Shown piece after piece: positions 1 to 6,327 of a DNA stretch of 13,309 bases. A program made the translations under genes and the position numbers. Where the stretch lies: positions 1 to 13,309 of the forward strand of contig JAPPIL010000013.1 of assembly GCA_028877195.1 (NCBI GenBank), read 5' to 3'. Positions within the stretch are counted from its first letter, which is position 1, and every line of letters starts with the position of its first letter. The notes under the pieces were generated by a model. The model was not told where the DNA came from. It ran no database searches and saw nothing but the letters and a program-made list of their open reading frames with translations. Source of the DNA: Pseudomonadota bacterium (lineage in GTDB: Bacteria > Bdellovibrionota_B > Oligoflexia > Oligoflexales > JAPPIL01).

Positions 1-206
1 TTATCCTAATATGCGGGCCGCCTAGGGGCTATTTTTAGCGCGTTGTCATATTCGTGCATTTTGCAACGCCTGCCCCAGCGATAGCCTCCCAACCCCACCT
101 CCTAGACCTCTTGCCATGCACTGGCTTGCTAGCGCTTAACCAGTTATGCAACAAAGCCAGGTCAACTACCTTTGTTGAATCATTGTTTATCAACATAGTT
201 AAGCGC
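1..206. other. gene-free left edge carrying IS-end-like repeats
   Basis: I see no supportable gene here. Short ORFs exist on both strands, but they consist largely of the repeats described in the next entries. Read on the minus strand, the repeat cores resemble the CTTTGTTG-type terminal sequences seen in some IS5-like insertion sequences. Any transposase, if present, would lie beyond the left edge. This could be the tip of an element or a decayed remnant. Confidence 0.4.
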
Positions 207-235
207 TCACCGTGGGGTATCATTATTCAACAAAG
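131..235. repeat. nested inverted repeats around the direct repeat pair
   Basis: Three exact inverted matches are visible. AGCGCTTAAC (131-140) pairs with GTTAAGCGCT (198-207). CAACAAAG (149-156) pairs with CTTTGTTG (170-177), leaving a 13-nt loop. CTTTGTTGAAT (170-180) pairs with ATTCAACAAAG (225-235). The CTTTGTTG motif therefore occurs three times in alternating orientation within 90 bp. This is what overlapping or nested transposon ends, or a MITE-like fragment, would look like. No target-site duplication could be identified. Confidence 0.6.
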
Positions 236-252
236 TCAGATCAACTACTTTC
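149..252. repeat. imperfect direct repeat pair, 79-bp offset, about 25 bp each
   Basis: Copy 1 begins at 149 and copy 2 at 228. Both read CAACAAAG, then [C/T]CAG[G/A]TCAACTAC, then a T run, and differ at only a few positions. On the minus strand each copy would encode a peptide like KVVDL(T/A)LL(N/H)N, but the two copies are in different frames, so the DNA rather than a protein is repeated. The ORF at 207-704 reads through copy 2 at its C-terminus. Confidence 0.7.
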
Positions 253-704
253 ACTAAAATATCCTTCCCACAGCAGCTAGACAAGTTAGTAAGGCACTCG
301 CTGCTGGTCTTCGGGTCAGGTCTGGCTTCTGGGGTGAGTAACGCAACGGGCTTACCTTGTTGATTGACCGCGACATGGATGACTCTTATACCATGCTTAA
401 GGTAAAAATCCAAAAAATTACTTACCCTTATCGGGGCTGGTCGCATGTTTAGTTTATGGCTAGAGCGAAAGCTGATGTTAAATAGCTGGGCGAAATTGCG
501 CAAAAAATTTATTGGGTAATCGATATGCAGACGCGGTTGGTTATGTTTTGGGTTAACAGATTTGGCACTTGTGCTCTTAAGTCTTGCAGGCTTAAGGCTA
601 GCGATAAGGTTGAGTAAAAAAAACTTCTGCAGCATCAGACGGCGAAGCATCACCAACAACACGACTAACACAACCAGTGAAGCTAGATGTAAAGACAGGG
701 ACAC
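207..704 (-). CDS. hypothetical membrane-anchored protein, coupled to the S8 protease gene
   Basis: I do not recognise this protein. The frame stays open for about 165 codons from a GTG at 702-704, which overlaps the TAG stop of the upstream protease by one base (TAGTG), an arrangement typical of translational coupling. A GAAGG lies about 11 bases before the GTG. The first 30 or so residues form one hydrophobic segment rich in Leu and Val (core SLVVLVVLLVML), followed by a basic stretch, suggesting a single-pass protein with its C-terminus outside the cytoplasm. The frame also stays open upstream inside the protease gene, with an alternative ATG at 744-746. The last 15 or so codons read into repeat copy 2 at 228-252, so the natural C-terminus may have been replaced by an insertion. 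It could also be a chance ORF or a decayed gene. Confidence 0.4.
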   Translation of the reverse strand: MSLSLHLASLVVLVVLLVMLRRLMLQKFFLLNLIASLKPARLKSTSAKSVNPKHNQPRLHIDYPINFLRNFAQLFNISFRSSHKLNMRPAPIRVSNFLDFYLKHGIRVIHVAVNQQGKPVALLTPEARPDPKTSSECLTNLSSCCGKDILVKVVDLTLLNNDTPR

Positions 705-2752
705 TAGGTATGATACCTTCGTATAAATAAAGATATGGGCAAGCATAACAACAACAAGAGTGCTGCCGATCCCGCCGCATGTGTGCCACCAAGAGTGCTG
801 CAACTGTAGTCTGGCACTCGCTTGAGTTCTAGAGTGAAATTCAGCAGTGGGTTTAGTTGTGAGGGTTTGCGCCGCAACATCGCTTCGGCATCCACCTGCC
901 CCAAGCCAAGCAAAGGTATCTTGTCGCGGTATTCCGAAAACTCTACGTAATATTCCTTATTGCGCAATGCGGTAAGGAAAGTTTCCTCTGGGAGGGTAAG
1001 GTCGGCACAGAGTTCTTCAAACGCTTTCTTTTTCTCGATGCGGTATTCGCTAGATTCTTTCTGGTATCGTTCAGCAGGTATCCTAATCCTCTCCTGATCG
1101 AGCGGCAACTGCACATACAATGGCGATTTGGGATGCAAGCAGTATAGCTTCATCTCATTGGAGAAGTGCATAAGTATGTCTAACATGTCGTTTGCGCTCA
1201 TTCTGTTGTTGTTTTTGTCTTTAAGCACCGCAAACCCCAAGCCTAACACCCCTGCCACAACAGGAGCAGCCATCGACGTGCCGCTATCGATCTTCATCGT
1301 GCCACCAGGCACAGTCGATTTAATGCGACTGCCTGGTGCCGCAATATCGATTGAAACACCGTAATTTGAAAAACTTGCCTTTGTGCCATTTACATCTGTT
1401 GCCGCCACCGAGATGACGGCTTTAAGTGCGGCAGGGTAGTTGCGTATCTTTGTGCTCTCGTTGCCCGCCGCAGCGACTGTGATAATCCCTAACTCCTCAT
1501 TGCCCAGAGGTCGGCGTAAGTTTGCTGCTAATAGCGCAACACTACGAGAGCGGTGAAACTTACCGATCGATGCATTGACCACCCTGATGTTAGAGGTCTT
1601 GCCATCTCTGATCAATGCCTCGATGTATTTTAAGGCATTGAGAATTGCACCGTCGGTAACACTACCATTAATATATGTTCTCACAATCCCATCGGAATCT
1701 TTGCGTATCTCCTTCCCCGAAGTAGACATAACACGGATATTAAGTAACTTGCAGAATGGGCACACCCCCATAACGGGTGGCTCACCTTGCCCCGCATTAC
1801 TAGCCGCTACAATGCCCGCCACGTGCGTTCCGTGCGCACAAGACCTATGCGTTTTTGGGCAGTCTTGCCCCGCTTTGCCTGTCCCCCATGGGTGAGAGTT
1901 GCCATCGCCTAGCTGTCCCTTGCAGCTCTTGCCGCATTTGCCGTAGTCAATGGCCGTGTTGCAACCATAGGTGTCATTGCCACATAAGCCTGTTTTTTCA
2001 TTGTTCTTGAGTTTAAACATTTGGTCTTTTAAGGCTGGGTGCTCATAGTCGATACCGCTATCAAGCACTGCGACTATCGGTGGGTTTAACGTTTCTAGGG
2101 TTCTAAATCTTTTGCCATTGCCTGTGTTGTTAGGGTCTGCGAGCAGGCTGTAGGCTTTGATAAGCCCTATCTCTTCGTGCCACCAATTTTCACCGCTCGC
2201 TCTACTGTAAAGATCATGCATTTCTTCAAACGAGGCATTTGGGTAGCTGATATAGACTGGTTCAGCAAAGTAGAGGAGACCCATCGCATGCCAAGCACGC
2301 AAATACCTGGCAGCCGCAGCATTGGAGGCAAAAATAACTTCAGTTATAAGCCCTACCTCGGCGTTGCTTGTGTCTTCCTGCCACGCATACCCGCGCCACG
2401 CCGCATGTCCGTGCTGCGCTTGCCACCACAAGGAATAGGGTGGGCTATAATCAGCTGTTGGCAATCTTAAGGCGGTGATAAGGCGAATATCTTTGACCTC
2501 ATAGTCATAGTCATATCTATCAGCAAGAAAGCCAGCATAGAACCCTGTTTCTTCGTGATAAGTAGCGAAGTCAACATGGTCGATACCAGCCTGTGCTTTA
2601 AACATCGCAATGTAATGGTTGGGCAACACGTCTTTGTTTTTAATCTGTTCGTCGTTAGCGATGATTATCGCAGGCAAGCCTTCGACTTCTTGTAGCGCTT
2701 GCCCACAACTAAATGTAGGCAGTGCTAGTAGGCATACGGTCAATAGGCGCAT
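704..2752 (-). CDS. exported subtilisin-like (S8) serine protease with C-terminal membrane anchor
   Basis: This is a subtilase-type endopeptidase, likely acting outside the cytoplasm. Numbering is from the ATG at 2770. The catalytic triad is complete: Asp237 in VAVLDSGI, His313 in AHGTHVAG and Ser499 in SGTSMAAP, with the oxyanion Asn437 in AAAGNES. A roughly 200-residue N-terminal region precedes the catalytic domain and may act as a propeptide. Eight or more cysteines cluster between Asp237 and residue 340, consistent with disulfides. The C-terminus has Cys657, GlyGly at 661-662, a hydrophobic helix at about 665-682 and then RR, resembling tripartite sorting tails. I chose the ATG at 2752 because AAAGG sits 4 bases upstream and a clean signal peptide follows (MRLLTVCLLALPTFSCGQ). 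The ATG at 2770 has a poorer site. A weak lipobox (TFSC) leaves open that this is a lipoprotein. It lies 69 bp downstream of the aminotransferase gene on the same strand. Confidence 0.93.
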   Translation of the reverse strand: MRLLTVCLLALPTFSCGQALQEVEGLPAIIIANDEQIKNKDVLPNHYIAMFKAQAGIDHVDFATYHEETGFYAGFLADRYDYDYEVKDIRLITALRLPTADYSPPYSLWWQAQHGHAAWRGYAWQEDTSNAEVGLITEVIFASNAAAARYLRAWHAMGLLYFAEPVYISYPNASFEEMHDLYSRASGENWWHEEIGLIKAYSLLADPNNTGNGKRFRTLETLNPPIVAVLDSGIDYEHPALKDQMFKLKNNEKTGLCGNDTYGCNTAIDYGKCGKSCKGQLGDGNSHPWGTGKAGQDCPKTHRSCAHGTHVAGIVAASNAGQGEPPVMGVCPFCKLLNIRVMSTSGKEIRKDSDGIVRTYINGSVTDGAILNALKYIEALIRDGKTSNIRVVNASIGKFHRSRSVALLAANLRRPLGNEELGIITVAAAGNESTKIRNYPAALKAVISVAATDVNGTKASFSNYGVSIDIAAPGSRIKSTVPGGTMKIDSGTSMAAPVVAGVLGLGFAVLKDKNNNRMSANDMLDILMHFSNEMKLYCLHPKSPLYVQLPLDQERIRIPAERYQKESSEYRIEKKKAFEELCADLTLPEETFLTALRNKEYYVEFSEYRDKIPLLGLGQVDAEAMLRRKPSQLNPLLNFTLELKRVPDYSCSTLGGTHAAGSAALLLLLCLPISLFIRRYHT

Positions 2753-2804
2753 GATACCTTTGCTTGTCATTAACTCATCACTTACAACTTAATTCTCAAG
2801 CAAG

Positions 2805-2810
2805 ATTGTA
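2805..2810 (-). promoter_or_regulatory. possible -10 box (TACAAT) for the protease gene
   Basis: Read on the minus strand, TACAAT lies about 50 bases before the chosen ATG, in an AT-rich gap just after the aminotransferase stop codon. No good -35 hexamer is seen at 17 bp. The protease may therefore have its own weak promoter or be read through from the aminotransferase gene. Confidence 0.3.
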
Positions 2811-2821
2811 GCAGAAAATTT

Positions 2822-4057
2822 TTAGGTGGCACAGCCCTGTGCATGCCATGCCTGTATTGCTTTGCACCAGACATCTTCAGAACGAGAGATAACTGCAGTT
2901 GGCACACTGTAGCTTAAGCGAAAATAACCACTGCATCCAAACAGAGAGCCAGGCACTGCTAAAATTCTAAATTCCTCTTGGAGAAAGCGACAGAATTCAG
3001 CATCGTTGTTTTTGGCAACCGCAGAGTTGGTGGGAACAGGCAGAAAAAAATAAAACGCACCGTGCGGCAAACGCACATCAACTCCTGCTTGAGTTAGGAT
3101 TTGTGCGAGGTTAGTGCGGTTTGTTGCTAATAGCTTGATGTCGATCGGCAGTCCAATTACTTTTGCAATCAACAGTTGAAACAATGACGGTGCATTCACA
3201 TAGCCTAGTGCTCTGGTCGCAAAGACCAGCCCTTCAACAATACGTTGATTGTCTACACAAGCAGGTGAAACATAGATATAGCCGATCCTCTCTCCAGCTA
3301 ACGCCAAATCTTTTGAGAATGACGTGATGATGAGCGAGTTGTCGTAAAACTTGCTCACAGGGGTAACGATCGCACCATCGTAGACGATGTGTTGATAGAT
3401 GTCGTCAGCGATGAGAAATATCGTCGTCCCAAACTCCTGCTGTTTACGGCGCAGCAATTCGCCGACTTTGCGCAAAGTAAGATCGTCATAGACTGCGCCT
3501 GTAGGGTTGTTCGGGCTATTTAAGAGCAGAGCTTTAGTGCGTGGAGTAATTGCTTGCTCTAGTGCATCCAAGTTAAGGTTAAAGTCATCGTTGCTTTTGC
3601 TGATTTTAGCGATGCCTTGATAGTTTTTTATGAAATTAAGATATTCAATAAAATAAGGTGCGATGATAACCACTTCGTCGTCGGGGTTAATGATGGTCTT
3701 TAGCGCGACGTTTAAACCGCCCGCCGCGCCGATACTCATAACGATGTGTTTGGCTTCAACAGGGAGGTTATCACGAGTCGCAAGGTGGCTCGCAACTGCT
3801 TGGCGAGTAGATAGATGACCAGCGTTAGGCATGTAAAGGTGCATGTCATCGGAGGGGTTAGCGATCAACTCTTGTAGGGCATGTTGAACGAATTGCGGCG
3901 GTGCAAAGTAAGGATTGCCAAGCGAAAAATCATAGACATGCTCTGCTCCATAGCGGTGTTTGAGCGCAATCCCCTGCTCAAACAACTTTCTAATGCCAGC
4001 AGATGATGTTAGCCCTGCGTTGACTTGGCTAGACAAAATTTGGGTGGGTGTCTTCAT
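2822..4057 (-). CDS. PLP-dependent class I/II aminotransferase (AspC-like fold)
   Basis: A cytosolic pyridoxal-phosphate aminotransferase transferring an amino group between an amino acid and a 2-oxo acid. At 411 residues it has the usual family length, and no signal peptide is present. Visible motifs are FSLGNPYFAPP (44-54), SPNNPTG (181-187), the ADDIY block with the PLP-N1 aspartate (Asp218) and Tyr221, the Schiff-base lysine Lys249 in SFSKDLALAGERIGY, and the substrate carboxylate arginine in FRLSYSVP near residue 378. All key residues are therefore intact. The N-terminus (SSAGIRKLFEQG...YDFSLGNP) matches a broad subgroup of bacterial aminotransferases with undetermined specificity, so I name no substrate. 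The ATG has no Shine-Dalgarno sequence and sits 7 bases after a candidate -10, so the mRNA may be leaderless. It is divergent from the gene at 4145. Confidence 0.93.
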   Translation of the reverse strand: MKTPTQILSSQVNAGLTSSAGIRKLFEQGIALKHRYGAEHVYDFSLGNPYFAPPQFVQHALQELIANPSDDMHLYMPNAGHLSTRQAVASHLATRDNLPVEAKHIVMSIGAAGGLNVALKTIINPDDEVVIIAPYFIEYLNFIKNYQGIAKISKSNDDFNLNLDALEQAITPRTKALLLNSPNNPTGAVYDDLTLRKVGELLRRKQQEFGTTIFLIADDIYQHIVYDGAIVTPVSKFYDNSLIITSFSKDLALAGERIGYIYVSPACVDNQRIVEGLVFATRALGYVNAPSLFQLLIAKVIGLPIDIKLLATNRTNLAQILTQAGVDVRLPHGAFYFFLPVPTNSAVAKNNDAEFCRFLQEEFRILAVPGSLFGCSGYFRLSYSVPTAVISRSEDVWCKAIQAWHAQGCAT

Positions 4058-4064
4058 GGTTGCA

Positions 4065-4093
4065 TATAAATTAAATCTGGTTTACCTAGTCAA
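4065..4093 (-). promoter_or_regulatory. candidate promoter of the aminotransferase gene (TTGACT-17-TTTATA)
   Basis: On the minus strand TTGACT (4088-4093) is followed after exactly 17 bp by TTTATA (4065-4070). The -35 is close to consensus and the -10 is only fair. Seven bases separate the -10 from the ATG, which places transcription start at or next to the start codon and fits the missing ribosome binding site. Confidence 0.5.
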
Positions 4094-4144
4094 CGGACAT
4101 CAGGGGGATACCCGTGTTTCTCATGACATCGTAGGAGCAGTAGC

Positions 4145-4603
4145 ATGAAGGTTAGGTTGTTAGCAATAGTCTTACTGATAACTGGTGCACTAGCAGCACC
4201 AACGTATGGTTCTATTGGTAAGGTGGTGCGATTCCTACACTCAACTCCGACCTGGCATCTTCAATTAACGTGGATGGGTGAGAGGCAGTTCAAGCTATTT
4301 AAGCAGTTAGAATATCAGGAATTTGAGCTATTAAAGAAGATTGATGCGCATGAACATGTTGCAATAGCAACACTAGATGATAGGCAGCTTGCTACGATAG
4401 ATAAGCTTGACGATAACCAGCTTGAGGCCATAGTTTTCCTTGATGAGATGCTAGAGTCGCTAGATTATGAGCAGCTGCGTGCGGAAGTTCAGTTGGATTA
4501 CGAACAATTTGTGGTGATACGGTCGTTGAGCGAAGATCAGCTAAAAGCATTACGAAACATTGTCATCGCTAATGACAAAAATTTTATAACGATAGAGAAC
4601 TGA
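4145..4603 (+). CDS. small exported protein built of 11-residue repeats
   Basis: I do not recognise a named family. The 152-residue product starts with a good Sec signal peptide (MKVRLLAIVLLITGALA, likely cut after Ala17). From residue 44 nearly everything is a tandem 11-residue repeat with consensus LDxxQLxAIxx. Copies start at 44, 55, 66, 77, 88, 106, 117 and 128, with a degenerate one at 139. A single 7-residue unit (LDEMLES, 99-105) interrupts the series. Hydrophobic residues fall at fixed positions, as in hendecad coiled coils, and a 7-residue unit fits the same supercoil. The mature protein is very acidic in its second half. AGGAG (4133-4137) lies 7 bases before the ATG. It is divergent from the aminotransferase gene and convergent with the binding-protein gene 22 bp away. 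An extracytoplasmic structural or binding role is inference. Confidence 0.82.
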   Translation: MKVRLLAIVLLITGALAAPTYGSIGKVVRFLHSTPTWHLQLTWMGERQFKLFKQLEYQEFELLKKIDAHEHVAIATLDDRQLATIDKLDDNQLEAIVFLDEMLESLDYEQLRAEVQLDYEQFVVIRSLSEDQLKALRNIVIANDKNFITIEN

Positions 4604-4625
4604 CCTGGCTTTTCCTTATTCTTCC

Positions 4626-5639
4626 TCACTTAAGGGGCGGGGCATACATCAATCCGCCGCTTGTCCAAAGCGCATTCAGACCACGAGGTAAGCGCAGGGG
4701 GGTGTTCTTACCGACATGACGCTCGAAAGACTCCCCGTAGTTACCAACTTGCTTGATGATATTGTAAGCCCAGTTCTCTTTAAGACCTAAAGACTTGCCA
4801 TTGCCTGCGATAACACCGAGCAAGCGCAGGGTGTTTGGGTCTTTGCTTTTTTTCATGTTGTCTACATTTTTGGTCGTGATACCCAGTTCTTCGGCGGCAA
4901 TCATCGCATAGACAGACCAAGTAGTAATATCAAACCACTCATCATCGCCATGCCTAACCACAGGCGCTAAAGGCTCTTTAGAAATTATATCTGGCAGAAT
5001 AACGAGACTGGCAGGATCTTTAACTCTACTTCGTTGGGCAGCTAGCCCAGCGGCATCGGTGGTATAAGAATCACAACGCCCAGAGAGGAAAGCTTTAAAC
5101 AGCTCGTCATGGCTTTCCATGACTACAGGTCTAAACTTCATCTTGTGCTTGCGAAAGTAATCAGCCAAGTTGCGCTCATTGGTTGTCCCTTGAGCAACAC
5201 AAATTGCTGCACCATTAAGTCCTAATGCACTCTTTATTCCTAAAGACTTTTTCACAAGGAAGCCTTGCCCATCGTAATAGTTTACGGGCGCAAAATTTAA
5301 TCCCAATGCACTATCACGCGTCAGGGTTCTGGTAGTGTTGCGGGTTAAGACATCTATTTCGCCAGATTGTAGAGCAGTGAAACGTTGTTGAGCGCTAAGC
5401 CCTACTACCTTGATCTTTTCCTTATCGCCAAGTACTGCAGCAGCAAAGGCATGGCAGACATCTACATCTAGCCCTCGCCATTTGCCCTTGCTGTCTGGAG
5501 CAGAAAAACCAGGCAAACCATTATGAACACCGCAACGCACATAACCGCGCTTTTTGATAGCGTCGAGTGTTTTGCCAGAAAATGCAGGCAAAGCAGCGCC
5601 GATGGCAAGCAGGATTAGCCAAAAGTTGTTTAGTTTCAC
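4626..5639 (-). CDS. aapJ: polar amino-acid ABC transporter substrate-binding protein (AapJ/BztA family)
   Basis: Periplasmic binding protein of the general L-amino-acid uptake type (family 3 solute-binding proteins). It would capture amino acids and deliver them to an inner-membrane ABC permease. The family signatures are very clear: GLPGFSAPDSKGKWRGLDVD, FTALQSGEIDVLTRNTT, YYDGQGFLV, IISKEPLAPVVRHGDDEWFD, NYGESFERHVG and the terminal RGLNALWTSGGLMYAPP. I start it at GTG 5637-5639, which has AGAGGA just upstream, gives the usual length (337 residues) and puts a signal peptide at the N-terminus (LNNFWLILLAIGAALPAFSG). The frame remains open for 74 more codons upstream, but these cross the promoter and are not translated in this reading. 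No permease (aapQ/aapM) or ATPase (aapP) gene is in the window, so either it is an orphan or its partners lie elsewhere. Confidence 0.95.
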   Translation of the reverse strand: MKLNNFWLILLAIGAALPAFSGKTLDAIKKRGYVRCGVHNGLPGFSAPDSKGKWRGLDVDVCHAFAAAVLGDKEKIKVVGLSAQQRFTALQSGEIDVLTRNTTRTLTRDSALGLNFAPVNYYDGQGFLVKKSLGIKSALGLNGAAICVAQGTTNERNLADYFRKHKMKFRPVVMESHDELFKAFLSGRCDSYTTDAAGLAAQRSRVKDPASLVILPDIISKEPLAPVVRHGDDEWFDITTWSVYAMIAAEELGITTKNVDNMKKSKDPNTLRLLGVIAGNGKSLGLKENWAYNIIKQVGNYGESFERHVGKNTPLRLPRGLNALWTSGGLMYAPPLK

Positions 5640-5675
5640 ATTATCCTCTTTAAGATTACAATTTAACAGATGTAT

Positions 5676-5704
5676 AGTATAGAAACTCCGCTCCGACTGA
5701 TCAA
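5676..5704 (-). promoter_or_regulatory. sigma70-type promoter of the binding-protein gene (TTGATC-17-TATACT)
   Basis: On the minus strand TTGATC (5699-5704) and TATACT (5676-5681) are separated by exactly 17 bp. Transcription would start near 5669, giving a leader of about 30 bases that includes the AGAGGA ribosome site before the GTG. This is the strongest promoter match in the window and supports the GTG start over the upstream ATG. Confidence 0.65.
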
Positions 5705-5746
5705 GCAATCGGGTAACATCAGCACAACTGGAGTGGGCATAGATAG

Positions 5747-5752
5747 TATACT
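5747..5752 (+). promoter_or_regulatory. possible -10 box (TATACT) for the thioesterase operon
   Basis: TATACT lies 17 bases before the thioesterase ATG within the small palindrome AGTATACT. No convincing -35 hexamer is seen. If used, the leader would be only about 10 bases, which agrees with the lack of a Shine-Dalgarno sequence at 5770. Confidence 0.35.
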
Positions 5753-5769
5753 CAAGTGCGACGACTTCA

Positions 5770-6306
5770 ATGGCGAGAGCAACGATTAGACAAGAACTTA
5801 AAAATACTCGTTCTGCAAGCGAAGCGATAATTACCAATATCGTAACACCGCACGATACCAACTATCTAGGCACGCTCTTTGGCGGCACATTGATGGCTTG
5901 GATAGATACTGCCGCTGGCATCTGTGCAATGCGTTATGCGCAGACGGTAGTGGTAACTGCGGCAGTTGATGCCTTACAATTTGCGCAACCTGTCAAGTTA
6001 GGTTGGGTTGTTACCGCACGGGCAAGAATCAACTACGTCGGCAACACCAGCTGTGAGGTGGGAGTGCGAGTAACAGCAGAAGATACCCAGACTAGCAAGA
6101 GTGTGCACGCTGCCAGTGCTTACTTGACGATGGTCGCCCTCGATAAACAAGGAACACCCTGCCCGATGCCCCCTTTGTTAGTGCAAAGCGACGATGAAAA
6201 ACGCCGCCAACGTGCCGCGGAAACACGGCGGGCGCTGCGATTAGCTTTGCAGCGGCGAACAGCAGCAGCAACCAAAACAAGTGCTAATCACAAACCGCAA
6301 CAGTAA
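5770..6306 (+). CDS. hot-dog fold acyl-CoA thioesterase (YciA/BACH-like)
   Basis: Hydrolyses acyl-CoA to free fatty acid and CoA in the cytosol. The family block is clear: TPHDTNYLGTLFGGTLMAWIDTAAG (26-50), including His28-Asp29-Thr30-Asn31, the Gly-Gly turn at 38-39 and Asp46 on the hot-dog helix, followed by VVTAAVDALQFAQPVKLGWVV-type strands (60-80). One hot-dog domain ends at about residue 125. A basic tail of about 40 residues rich in Arg and Ala (140-163) follows and may be helical. There is no signal peptide and no clear ribosome site. The ATG at 5770 is the first that keeps the full domain. The radical SAM fusion gene starts 21 bp downstream on the same strand, so the two are probably cotranscribed. 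Chain-length specificity cannot be read from sequence. Confidence 0.92.
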   Translation: MARATIRQELKNTRSASEAIITNIVTPHDTNYLGTLFGGTLMAWIDTAAGICAMRYAQTVVVTAAVDALQFAQPVKLGWVVTARARINYVGNTSCEVGVRVTAEDTQTSKSVHAASAYLTMVALDKQGTPCPMPPLLVQSDDEKRRQRAAETRRALRLALQRRTAAATKTSANHKPQQ

Positions 6307-6327
6307 TTTAAAACTATGAGGCTTTCT

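Noticed and set aside
207..420. IS5-type transposase C-terminus (IHVAVNQQGKPVALLTPEA)
   Set aside because: The phrase is faintly like the DDE strand region of IS5 transposases, but no DDE residues, downstream motifs or consistent length can be seen, so I did not call it a transposase.
5640..5861. 74-codon N-terminal extension of the amino-acid binding protein
   Set aside because: It crosses the TTGATC-17-TATACT promoter and the AGAGGA site, overlaps the divergent thioesterase start, and the GTG at 5639 gives the normal length and signal peptide.
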